Shown here: in pieces, positions 54,016 through 64,000 of the stretch | Layout of the letters: every line of letters starts with the position of its first letter | Position numbering within the stretch: the stretch's first letter is position 1 | Assembly (NCBI RefSeq): GCF_004791025.1 | Contig: NZ_SRUO01000002.1 | Coordinates: 62,001-126,000, forward strand | From: Mesorhizobium sp. M4B.F.Ca.ET.203.01.1.1 | GTDB taxonomy: Bacteria; Pseudomonadota; Alphaproteobacteria; Rhizobiales; Rhizobiaceae | Length of the DNA: 64,000 nt | Reading direction: 5' to 3' | Notes under the pieces: generated by a model | Databases searched by the model: none | Told to the model about the DNA's origin: nothing | The model's input: only the letters and a program-made list of their open reading frames with translations | Made by a program: the position numbers and the translations under genes

Positions 54016-54915
54016 ATGGCCGCGCTCGTCATCGATCATTCGGCCGGCCGCAAATCGTCCGAACATCCGCACGAACACCGGCCCGCAACTCCTGACACGG
54101 CGCCGTCCCGCGAACGCGTGGCGATGCCGCCGGTGACCGTCAACGGGGTGGCGATATCGCGCAAGGCGATCGCCGCCGAGGTGCAGAACTTTCCCGCCCG
54201 CAATCCCGGCGAGGGATGGCATGCCGCAACCCGTGCGCTCGTCATTCGCGAGCTGCTCCTGCAAGAGGCGCGGCGTCTCGACATAGCCGCCGACCAGCGG
54301 ACCGACCAGGATGGACGCAGGGAGACCATCGAAGACGCGCTGGTGCGCGGCTTGATCGAGCGCGAGGTTCGCGTTCCCGAGGCGGATGAGGAGACGCTGC
54401 GGCGCTTCTATGAAAATAATCTTCGCCGTTTCATGACGCCGCCTCTCTATGAAGCCGATCATATTCTCATAGCGGCTCGTCACGATGATCGTGAGGCATT
54501 CGCCGCCGCGCGTAAAAGGGTGTCGTCGCTGAGATCTGCTCTGGCAGCTGCTCCAGAGCGTTTCGCGGCACTGGCGCGAGATTGCTCGGATTGCCCGTCG
54601 GGAGCCTTGGGCGGCAGCCTCGGCCAAATCGGGCCGGGCGACACCACGCCGGAATTCGAGGCTGCTCTCATCGAGCTCGTCCCAGGCGATATCTCGCAGC
54701 CAGTGGAGACGCGCTACGGCGTCCACCTCATTCGCCTGACGCGGCGCATCGACGGCCGCCAGCTTCCGTTCGAGGCCGTGCGGGAACGCATCGCGTCCTA
54801 TCTGGCCGAGCACGTCAGCCGGCAGGCGACGGCGCAATACGTCTCCCTGCTTGTCGGCCGGGCGGACATCGTCGGGATTGCCATCGACGGCGCATCCTCG
54901 CCGCTGGTGCAGTGA
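54016..54915 (+). CDS. parvulin-type peptidyl-prolyl isomerase
   Basis: A 299-residue protein 3 bases after narI. The N-terminus is disordered and His-rich. A SurA-like helical arm (about 40-140) precedes the parvulin core, with YEADHILIAAR, GALGGSLGQIGPGDTTPEFE and VETRYGVHLIRL. Nar operons of Paracoccus, Brucella and Pseudomonas carry a similar gene, and it is thought to help fold or assemble the reductase. No signal peptide is visible, so it is probably cytoplasmic. Confidence 0.9.
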   Translation: MAALVIDHSAGRKSSEHPHEHRPATPDTAPSRERVAMPPVTVNGVAISRKAIAAEVQNFPARNPGEGWHAATRALVIRELLLQEARRLDIAADQRTDQDGRRETIEDALVRGLIEREVRVPEADEETLRRFYENNLRRFMTPPLYEADHILIAARHDDREAFAAARKRVSSLRSALAAAPERFAALARDCSDCPSGALGGSLGQIGPGDTTPEFEAALIELVPGDISQPVETRYGVHLIRLTRRIDGRQLPFEAVRERIASYLAEHVSRQATAQYVSLLVGRADIVGIAIDGASSPLVQ

Positions 54916-54926
54916 AGGGGGAAGCA

Positions 54927-55208
54927 ATGCTCGGAGATATCATCGCCTCACTGGAAGACCCGAAAGCGGCCATGGCAATCGTCGCCGCGTTCGAAGAACC
55001 GGCCTTGGCCGCGCGGTTGACCGCGGCCGCGGATGCATCCGGTCGTTCGCCGGCCGATATCGTCGGCTCGGCCGTTCGTAATTTCGTGGACACCGCATCC
55101 GACGATCGTTGGACGCAACTCATCGGTATCATGAACCGCGCGCAGGATCCGGGCCTTGCGGCCATGCGGGCGATTCTCGAAAAGACGCTGCCGGACGTCG
55201 CGGCATGA
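54927..55208 (+). CDS. small conserved nar-operon protein
   Basis: A 93-residue soluble helical protein with AAGGGGGAA before the ATG. The blocks MLGDIIASLEDPKAAMAIVA and EEPALAARLTAAADASGRS have no domain I can name. The stop overlaps the moeA start (ATGA). Its fixed place between the isomerase and moeA suggests a role in nitrate reductase maturation, which is an inference from position only. Confidence 0.75.
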   Translation: MLGDIIASLEDPKAAMAIVAAFEEPALAARLTAAADASGRSPADIVGSAVRNFVDTASDDRWTQLIGIMNRAQDPGLAAMRAILEKTLPDVAA

Positions 55209-56461
55209 CCGTCCCGGCAACACTGCCCGATAGCTGCCGCTGCGCAGGCCCAGGTGTCGTGCCATTCGAAACGGCGCGACGCGCAGCCATCGCATTGGCA
55301 CGGCCGCTGGATGATCCGGAAATGGTGCCGTTGGCCGACGCCGTAGGACGTCTTCTGGCCGCGGCCATCGAATCCCCGCGCGCTATTCCGCCTTTCGATC
55401 AGGCGGCCATGGACGGCTATGCGATAAGCTTGGCCGGCAGGAGAGGCGTGCCTCTGGTTCTCCCTGTGGTAGGCCGCACGAGCGCGGGCGATCCGCCGCG
55501 CGTGCTGGCTCCGGGCGCTGCACACCGTGTCATGACGGGCGCGGCGTTGCCCAAGGGCGCGGACACTGTCGTCATGCAGGAGCAAACGACGCGGCGTGGC
55601 GATCTCGTGCAGTTCGCGCTCGACGCGGCGCCGGGCGCGCATATTCGCAGGGCCGGTGAGGATGTGACGCAAGGAGCCTGCGTCCTTCGTCCAGGCTGCA
55701 TGATCGGCTGGCCGGAAATCGCGCTTCTTGCCGCCATTGGAATTGATCGCGTCCCGGTTGCGCGTCGCGTGCGGATCGCCATTGTCACGACCGGCTCCGA
55801 ACTTCGTAAGGCTGGCGGGCCGCTTGCATCCGGCACGATCTATGACTCCAACGGGCCGCTTCTGGCCGCTCTGCTGAGCGAGCCAGGCACCGATGTGACG
55901 TTGTCGACCGTTCACGACGATACCGCGGCCATCGCGCGAGTGCTCGAAGACAGCGCGAGGGAGGCGGATCTGATCATCACCACTGCCGGGATGTCGGTTG
56001 GCGAAGAGGACCACGTGCGCGACGCAGTAATGCGCGCCGGGGGCCAACTCGAGATAGCCAAGGTGGCGCTGAAACCCGGCAAGCCGTTGGCAATCGGCAA
56101 GGTGGGGGAGGCGTGCTTCGTCGGATTGCCTGGCAATCCGCAGGCGGCGGCCTTTGGCGCGCTGGTCTTCGCGCGTCCGATCGTGGCGAACCTCCTCGGT
56201 CAGGTGCCGGCGACGCGCCTCACGGCCGAGTTGACCTTTACATGTTCTTGCAAGCCGGATCGCACGGAATTGGTGCCGGTTCGCCTGGATATTGAACAGG
56301 GGCGATTGACCGCCAGCCGCAGCGGGCCGGATGGCTCGCACAGAATGATGCCGATGGTATCGGCCGACGCCATTGCGATTGTGCCCGGTGCGTCGATCCC
56401 AATTGAGCCTGGCATGCCCGTTGAAGTGCTTCCATTCAGCCGTGGAATATTTGGGAGATAG
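55205..56461 (+). CDS. moeA: molybdopterin molybdotransferase
   Basis: A 418-residue MoeA, which inserts molybdate into adenylylated molybdopterin. The blocks IPPFDQAAMDGYAI, HRVMTGAALPKGADTVVMQEQ, VTTGSELR and LVGLPGNPQAA-type VGLPGNPQ are present. It is coupled to the upstream small gene by an ATGA overlap. Placing moeA in the nar operon allows cofactor supply to rise together with the enzyme that needs it. Confidence 0.96.
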   Translation: MTVPATLPDSCRCAGPGVVPFETARRAAIALARPLDDPEMVPLADAVGRLLAAAIESPRAIPPFDQAAMDGYAISLAGRRGVPLVLPVVGRTSAGDPPRVLAPGAAHRVMTGAALPKGADTVVMQEQTTRRGDLVQFALDAAPGAHIRRAGEDVTQGACVLRPGCMIGWPEIALLAAIGIDRVPVARRVRIAIVTTGSELRKAGGPLASGTIYDSNGPLLAALLSEPGTDVTLSTVHDDTAAIARVLEDSAREADLIITTAGMSVGEEDHVRDAVMRAGGQLEIAKVALKPGKPLAIGKVGEACFVGLPGNPQAAAFGALVFARPIVANLLGQVPATRLTAELTFTCSCKPDRTELVPVRLDIEQGRLTASRSGPDGSHRMMPMVSADAIAIVPGASIPIEPGMPVEVLPFSRGIFGR

Positions 56462-56560
56462 GCCGATGGTTTTGGATATCGCCGCGCCAATCCCGCTGCA
56501 TCGGAGCTACCCCGCGCCTGCTGGCCGACTGGCAAAGTACAAACTGAAGGAGATTCCCTC

Positions 56561-57157
56561 ATGCAGAGCCTTCGTCCTGACTGCCCCATTACCGCTATCG
56601 TTTATTCAAACGGCGTGGAGTTCGAAGCACTCCTGCAGGAAATGACTACCATCATGGCCGAGCGAGGCGTGCGATTGGCCGGCCTTGTCCAACTGAGCGA
56701 AAAGAAACCTGATCGGGTGAAATGCGACATGCACCTTCGGGATCTCGCTTCGGGCAAGCTCCACGGTATATCCGACGATCGAGGTCCCCACTCCCGAGGC
56801 TGTGTTCTGAATACCGATCGGCTGCTCCGCGCCTGCGAAGCCGCCGGAGCTGCGTTGTCCGGCAAGACCGATCTTCTGGTTCTGTGCAAATTCGGAAAGA
56901 CCGAGGCCGAAGGCGGTGGCTTCAGGGCCCTCATCGCAAAGGCGCTGGAACTCTCGGTACCCGTGCTGATCGGCGTTCCCGTCATCAATCTCGCACCGTT
57001 CCGCGAATTTGCAGCCGATCTTGCCCGGGAAATCGAACTGCCCCGTCTGCCGTCCGATCGGCTCGCGGCTTTGGACTGTTTGCTCGACCGCAGCGTGACG
57101 GCGCGCGGCCCCTATCAATCCCTGGACGGGAGAATAGCCGGTGCCGAGGTGGCTTGA
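56561..57157 (+). CDS. DUF2478 family protein
   Basis: A 198-residue protein with GAAGGAG before the ATG. The sequence CPITAIVYSNGVEFEALLQE, MAERGVRLAGLVQLSE and DLLVLCKFGKTEAEGGGFRA fits DUF2478, a nucleotide-triphosphatase-like fold often found beside molybdenum or nitrogen-oxide genes. The usual P-loop glycine-lysine motif is not clear at the start. The last gene of the operon to have a recognisable family; function unknown. Confidence 0.85.
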   Translation: MQSLRPDCPITAIVYSNGVEFEALLQEMTTIMAERGVRLAGLVQLSEKKPDRVKCDMHLRDLASGKLHGISDDRGPHSRGCVLNTDRLLRACEAAGAALSGKTDLLVLCKFGKTEAEGGGFRALIAKALELSVPVLIGVPVINLAPFREFAADLAREIELPRLPSDRLAALDCLLDRSVTARGPYQSLDGRIAGAEVA

Positions 57158-57302
57158 GACTATCGTGCGTTCCGTCGTCGCTGGCGGCGCCGTGGGTGTT
57201 TCGGCGGCCATCGTCAATCTGACGGGGGGGCCATCGGTTTTGATTGTCTTGGCGGCGATCGTGATAATGTTCGGCGTCTCCGGCGATTTCCGCCAGAGCT
57301 AA
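57141..57302 (+). CDS. small membrane protein at the end of the nar operon
   Basis: A 53-residue ORF from a GTG that overlaps the DUF2478 gene by 17 bases; GGGAG lies 8 bases upstream. The peptide has one or two hydrophobic stretches (SVVAGGAVGVSAAIVNL and PSVLIVLAAIVIMFGVSG). It is a likely inner-membrane micro-protein of unknown role. Confidence 0.5.
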   Translation: MPRWLETIVRSVVAGGAVGVSAAIVNLTGGPSVLIVLAAIVIMFGVSGDFRQS

Positions 57303-57374
57303 CGCAATTCCAGGGAAACTGTGAAACGGGTTTCCGACTGGACTTGCGTTAAAACAAAGAGATAGAGCGGCTCA

Positions 57375-57398
57375 CCGTTTCCGTGAAGCGGTGAAACG
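57375..57398. terminator. weak hairpin between convergent nar and RND genes
   Basis: CACCG and CGGTG arms (5 bases, or CGTTTC/GAAACG as an alternative stem) lie in the 98-base convergent spacer. There is no strong T run on either side, so terminator activity is uncertain. Confidence 0.3.
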
Positions 57399-57400
57399 AT

Positions 57401-60663
<3,263 letters not shown>

Positions 60664-60667
<4 letters not shown>

Positions 60668-61674
60668 GGCAGAGCGACCTTGTCGCCATCGGCAAGACCA
60701 CTCAGGATCTCGATGCGCGGCTGGCCGGCATCCTGGAATGTGCCACCCCGCACCACAGTGACGTCAAGCGGCCCATCCGCCGTCTCGATTGTGACATAGT
60801 CTATACCGTGGACGATCCTAAGAGCCTCTGGCGGAACGCCCAACATGGTCCGCTTTGCGACCGGTATGGACACGAGGGTGCGCTCGTTGACGAAATAGGT
60901 CCCGATGTCGGCGACTTCGACGTCGGCAATCACGCGACCTTTCTCGATCTCCGGGTAGACCTTTGCGATCCGGCCTTCCCCAGCCTTGACGAAGCCGGCA
61001 TTGGTACCCGTGCCGCGTTCGCCGATATCGACGCGGGCGCCTTCCGTTATCTCGACGGCGTGCCGTTCCGGCAAAGACAGGCGCAGGTAATACTGGCCCG
61101 ATGCCACCCGCGCGACGGGTTCGCCCGCCATTATCACCGAGCCGGCGGCCACGGGAACCGTCAGCACCCGGCCGTCGGCTGGGGCCAGGATATCGCCTTC
61201 CCGTGTGCTTTGCTCGATGACCGCCCGCTCGGCAATCGCAGCCGCGAGCTGGTTCGTGACGACATCGAACTGCGTCTTTGACGCGTCGACCCGGCTTTGG
61301 GCGGCAGCACCCTTGGCCAGCAGGTCCTGTGCGCGCTGCAGATCGGTACGGGCACTGTCGAGTTGCGAATTCAGGGCCGCGATTTTGGCGTCGGCGGCTC
61401 TGAGCTGCAAGGCGAGCTTGTCGTCGACGACCGTGGCGACCATGTCGCCCTTGCCCACCTGGGCGCCCTCCGAGACGTGAACGGACGCGACGGTTCCCGA
61501 AATCCTTGCCCTGGCCGGCAGGATGGTGCGGCTCTCCACCTGTCCATACACGGCCTTCATCTCGGTGATGGTCGTGGACTTGACGATGAATTCGGCGGCG
61601 TGTGTATCGATCGCAAAAAGGCCGGCGGCGCCGACCAGAAGAATGTACGCCAGGGCCGAATGCAGTGGTCTCAT
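60664..61674 (-). CDS. RND efflux periplasmic adaptor subunit
   Basis: A 336-residue protein with a signal peptide (hydrophobic ALAYILLVGAAGLFAID, cleavage near THAAEF). The membrane-fusion layout is complete: lipoyl half-motif (ARISGTVASVHVSEGAQVGKGD), an α-hairpin of about 60 residues, a second lipoyl half (ILAPADGRVLTVPVAAGS) and a β-barrel. It links the RND pump to an outer-membrane channel. Confidence 0.93.
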
Positions 61675-61704
61675 TGGCTAATCTCAGTCGGTTGAAATGG
61701 ATAT

Positions 61705-61725
61705 GGAGGCGACGGAGCCGCCTCC
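61705..61725 (-). other. GC-rich hairpin inside the sulfide operon
   Basis: Seven perfect pairs, GGAGGCG (61705-61711) with CGCCTCC (61719-61725), around a 7-base loop. It lies in the 65-base gap between the DUF2892 gene and the adaptor gene. The minus strand has only a loose T-rich stretch after it, so it may be a partial terminator or an mRNA stabiliser that lowers expression of the pump relative to the oxidoreductase. Confidence 0.4.
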
Positions 61726-61739
61726 CGGCTTAGCGGCCC

Positions 61740-61943
61740 TTACTCGAACGCTGCACCCGGCTTGCAGCCGAGCTTCTTGAAGACCATCGCTGCCGGGCAG
61801 AAGCCCGTGACCGAGGCCTGCATCATGTTGAGCCCGGCGAATGCCGTCAGCAGGAACCAGTAAGGCGAATAGTAGATGCCGAGCGTGAGCGATATCAGCA
61901 CTACGACGCCCGCAAACCTGAGAACTGCCTTGTCTATCGTCAT
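61740..61943 (-). CDS. DUF2892 inner-membrane protein
   Basis: A 67-residue protein from ATG 61943, with AGGAGA 8 bases upstream. Two hydrophobic segments (VLRFAGVVVLISLTLGI and YWFLLTAFAGLNMMQASVTG) are followed by FCPAAMVFKKLGCKPG with two cysteines. DUF2892 proteins resemble the membrane part of the YgaP rhodanese and often accompany sulfur genes. A role in handling sulfane sulfur at the membrane is inferred. Confidence 0.88.
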   Translation of the reverse strand: MTIDKAVLRFAGVVVLISLTLGIYYSPYWFLLTAFAGLNMMQASVTGFCPAAMVFKKLGCKPGAAFE

Positions 61944-61968
61944 AATTCTTGTCTCCTGAACGCCGTGC

Positions 61969-63261
61969 CTATTCGGCCGGCTCGATGTGGATGGCCTTGA
62001 GTTTCTTGATGCCCAGGACGTCGAGCGCCAGCCCCTCGTAGAAGGTTTCGCTCTTTCCCTGCCGCACCTTGTGAAGGAAGTATTTCTCGAACCCCACTTT
62101 CGCCGCATGGACCCATTTGCCTTGCGAGGACCAGTTGACGTTGCGGGGAGGGATCTGCGGCTGCGCGACAAAGGCTATACCTTCATCGCCGAAATCGGCG
62201 AGGCAGATCGCGTTCCACGTCGCGACGGCCCTCGGTTCCTGGCCGCGTAGCAGCGCGCCGATGTTCTCGGCGGTGGCCGTGACCATGGATTCGATCATGA
62301 AGCCGGTCTTGGGAACGCCGACGGGAAGCGGCGTCTTGCCGACCGGCGGAATGGCCACGCAGACTCCGATCGCGAAGACGTTGGGATGGGTCTGGTTGCG
62401 CTGGTGCTTGTCGATGGTGACGAAGCCGCGCGGATTGACAAGGTCCTCGGTCCCCATCAGCGCCGGAACGCCACGGAAGGCAGGCAGCATCATCGAGAAG
62501 GCGAAGGGCAGGTCGCGCTTGGCTTTGGTCGTCCCGTCCTCGTCGACTTCCTCGACGTGCATCATGTCGGCGTCGACCGAAGCCACCTTGGCGTTGGTGA
62601 TCCACTTGATGTGGCGATCCCGCATGGCGCTTTCGAGCAGGCCCTTGGTGTCGCCGACCCCGTCGAGACCGAGATGGCCGATATAGGGTTCCGGCGTCAC
62701 GAAGGTCATCGGGACGCGGTCGCGTACCCTGGCCTTGCGCAACGCTGTGTCGAGGATGAAGGCGAATTCATAGGCCGGGCCGTAGCAGGACGCGCCCTGA
62801 ACCGCGCCCACGACGACTGGACCGGGCTTGCGAACCAGTTCGTCGAACTTCGCCCGCGTGGCGACGGCATGGTCGATGTGGCAGATGGATTGGGTATGTC
62901 CGGCAGGTCCGAGACCCGGCACCTCGTCGAAGGCAAGATCGGGACCGGTCGCGATGATCAGATAGTCGTAGTCGACGAAGGTGCCGTCGTTGAGTTCGAC
63001 GCGGTTTTCCTTCGGATGCACCTTCTTTGCGCCTTCGGGACGCAGCGCGATGCCGCGCCGCTTGAAGGTATCCGCCAGATCGACAGTGACATCATTGCGC
63101 TCCCGCCATCCTACGGCCACCCAGGGATTTGAAGGTACAAAGGAATAGGACGTGCCGAGCGTGACGACGGTCAGCCGATCCGCTCGGCGCAGCTTGTCGC
63201 GTATTTCGTATGCCATGATCGTGCCGCCGAGACCTGCTCCGAGGACGACGATGTGGGACAT
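61969..63261 (-). CDS. sqr: sulfide:quinone oxidoreductase
   Basis: A 430-residue flavoprotein from ATG 63261 (MSHIVVLGAG); the frame upstream is shadow. The FAD loop GAGLGG is at 8-13. Cysteines C127, C159 and C353 fall at the positions I recall as essential in Rhodobacter capsulatus SQR, and the C159 context is GASCYGPAYE. The enzyme oxidises sulfide to sulfane sulfur and reduces quinone at the inner membrane. It is the first gene of the operon and diverges from the ArsR-type regulator. Confidence 0.9.
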   Translation of the reverse strand: MSHIVVLGAGLGGTIMAYEIRDKLRRADRLTVVTLGTSYSFVPSNPWVAVGWRERNDVTVDLADTFKRRGIALRPEGAKKVHPKENRVELNDGTFVDYDYLIIATGPDLAFDEVPGLGPAGHTQSICHIDHAVATRAKFDELVRKPGPVVVGAVQGASCYGPAYEFAFILDTALRKARVRDRVPMTFVTPEPYIGHLGLDGVGDTKGLLESAMRDRHIKWITNAKVASVDADMMHVEEVDEDGTTKAKRDLPFAFSMMLPAFRGVPALMGTEDLVNPRGFVTIDKHQRNQTHPNVFAIGVCVAIPPVGKTPLPVGVPKTGFMIESMVTATAENIGALLRGQEPRAVATWNAICLADFGDEGIAFVAQPQIPPRNVNWSSQGKWVHAAKVGFEKYFLHKVRQGKSETFYEGLALDVLGIKKLKAIHIEPAE

Positions 63262-63404
63262 GATGATCCTCCCGTTGGTTCGATCTTCGAAGCATCCTGC
63301 GGGTGAAAGTCGCGTTCTTCGTTGATCGGGCTCAATTTCCAAACGGCGCGGCGCAATTGTAAGGTACGGCGTCGGCCAACCCGATTGGCAAGCTTGCATG
63401 TAAC

Positions 63405-63435
63405 ATTCAAAGATAATAAATTCAAGATTATGAAT
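63405..63435. promoter_or_regulatory. operator repeats of the BigR/SqrR-type regulator
   Basis: An AT-rich block with the dyad ATTCA-AGATTA-TGAAT at 63420-63435 and another copy of the ATTCAA-A-GAT half at 63405-63414. It sits in the divergent spacer and runs into the ATG of the repressor. BigR and its relatives bind AT-rich ATTCAA/TTGAAT dyads, so this is a likely site for controlling both directions. Confidence 0.6.
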
Positions 63436-63726
63436 GTATCAGATTTGATCCCGGCCTCAGGCAGGGCGGCGGAACTGCTCCGGAGCCTGTCCCATCCACA
63501 GCGTTTGCTCGTGCTATGCGCCCTCGGAAATGAGGAGCGCTCGGTGGCCGAGTTGCGAGAGCTGCTCGACATCGACCAGGTGCCTATGTCGCAACAGCTT
63601 ATGCGGCTGCGGGCCGATGGTTTGGTCGAGGCGCGCCGGGACGGCACGACGGTCTACTACCGTATCACGAGGCCGGAGGTGCTCACGGTGATCGAGGCGC
63701 TGCATTCCGCCTTCTGCCCGAGTTGA
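63430..63726 (+). CDS. ArsR-family persulfide-sensing repressor (BigR/SqrR-like)
   Basis: A 98-residue winged-helix repressor from ATG 63430; a longer frame upstream is shadow. The recognition helix region is VPMSQQLMRLRADGLVEARR, followed by the wing RRDGTTVYYRI. C30 in LLVLCALG and C96 in AFCPS sit where the two redox cysteines of BigR and SqrR lie; these form a polysulfide bridge with reactive sulfur species and then release DNA. Its divergent target operon begins with sqr, which supports that role. Confidence 0.88.
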   Translation: MNVSDLIPASGRAAELLRSLSHPQRLLVLCALGNEERSVAELRELLDIDQVPMSQQLMRLRADGLVEARRDGTTVYYRITRPEVLTVIEALHSAFCPS

Positions 63727-63747
63727 CTCGGCGCATTCCGCTTGGGC

Positions 63748-63761
63748 TTGACTAAGGTCAA
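63748..63761 (+). promoter_or_regulatory. FNR/FixK-type box
   Basis: TTGAC-TAAG-GTCAA is a perfect inverted repeat in the FixK/FNR form. It is centred about 109 bases before the host-attachment gene, within range of a class II promoter with a leader of about 65 bases. Confidence 0.7.
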
Positions 63762-63862
63762 TGCGACGCAGGTCGAACCGGCATTACCTGCCTGCCAATA
63801 GCAAAACGAAAAGATCGGACACGGCCCTACAGCGCTCGGCTGATCCAGCGTCGGAGAAACAC

Positions 63863-64000
63863 ATGATCCTGAACAACGGCACTCTCGTGGCGGTAACTGA
63901 CGGCGAGATCCTGCGACTGTTTCATAATAAGGGGCATGAACCTCATATCGAGCTTATCGAAATCGAGGATCCCATCCTTGAAATGGCCCGCGCAGGATCC
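63863..64000 (+). CDS. host attachment protein family, 3' end beyond the window
   Basis: The first 46 codons of a gene cut by the window end, with CGGAGAAA before the ATG. MILNNGTLVAVTDGEILRLF and NKGHEPHIELIEIEDP match the start of the host-attachment family (Pfam Host_attach), small soluble proteins common in alphaproteobacterial micro-aerobic and stress gene clusters. The FNR/FixK-type box upstream suggests oxygen-limited expression. The name of the family reflects one plant-associated member; the biochemical role is not known. Confidence 0.8.
   Translation, partial: MILNNGTLVAVTDGEILRLFHNKGHEPHIELIEIEDPILEMARAGS

Overview
The window looks like chromosome or large-replicon DNA from a GC-rich alphaproteobacterium of the order Hyphomicrobiales (Rhizobiales), most likely Mesorhizobium or a close Phyllobacteriaceae relative. 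The clues are a DUF768 protein (a family I associate with Mesorhizobium), several small hypothetical proteins of rhizobial type, a narKGHJI operon with a fused NarK1-NarK2, rhizobial-style amino-acid ABC transporters, and frequent GTG/TTG starts. This is inference from family knowledge; no search was run.

Layout. 1-2.5 kb: the start of a GAF-domain signalling gene (cut by the window edge) and an IS110/IS1111-type transposase. 2.5-4.6 kb: a flavin monooxygenase-like gene divergent from its TetR regulator, with an 18-bp operator-like palindrome between them. 5.1-6.9 kb: an adenylate cyclase with TolB-like and TPR regions, closed by a hairpin terminator. 7.1-11.2 kb: an accessory stretch of very small genes (Rmf/CrpP-like, zinc ribbon, ribbon-helix-helix, a DUF768-zinc-ribbon fusion) mixed with decayed gene fragments.

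11.2-22.0 kb: a catabolic island read outward from one divergent control region near 18.75 kb. Leftward is a ten-gene operon: GntR regulator, TIM-barrel isomerase/dehydratase, complete polar amino-acid-type ABC transporter, quinate/shikimate dehydrogenase, CHM isomerase-like protein, type II dehydroquinase and a Gfo/Idh/MocA oxidoreductase. Rightward are an intradiol ring-cleavage dioxygenase, an HpaH-like hydratase, an HpaI-like aldolase and a signal-less solute-binding-fold protein. The same 12-bp palindrome lies in both divergent promoters. The set combines quinate/shikimate oxidation with lower-pathway enzymes of homoprotocatechuate degradation but has an intradiol rather than an extradiol dioxygenase. 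It is the best candidate here for an undescribed pathway.

23.0-43.4 kb: a surface-polysaccharide locus with two Wzy/ligase-like membrane proteins, an asparagine synthase, a methyltransferase, UDP-sugar epimerases, a TviB-like dehydrogenase, two GT4 glycosyltransferases, an ABC exporter, a membrane transglutaminase-like protein, two tandem acyltransferase-SGNH proteins and a WecA-like initiating transferase.

43.6-57.3 kb: nitrate respiration. A cysteine-free Crp/Fnr regulator (NarR-like) faces a narK-narG-narH-narJ-narI-PPIase-orf-moeA-DUF2478-orf operon across a perfect FNR-type box. This couples nitrate import, the membrane nitrate reductase, its chaperones and molybdenum cofactor insertion.

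57.4-63.7 kb: a sulfide-response unit. A BigR/SqrR-type ArsR repressor with two spaced cysteines is divergent from an operon of sulfide:quinone oxidoreductase, a DUF2892 membrane protein and an RND efflux pair. At the right edge a host-attachment-family gene begins behind another FNR/FixK-type box and is cut by the window end.
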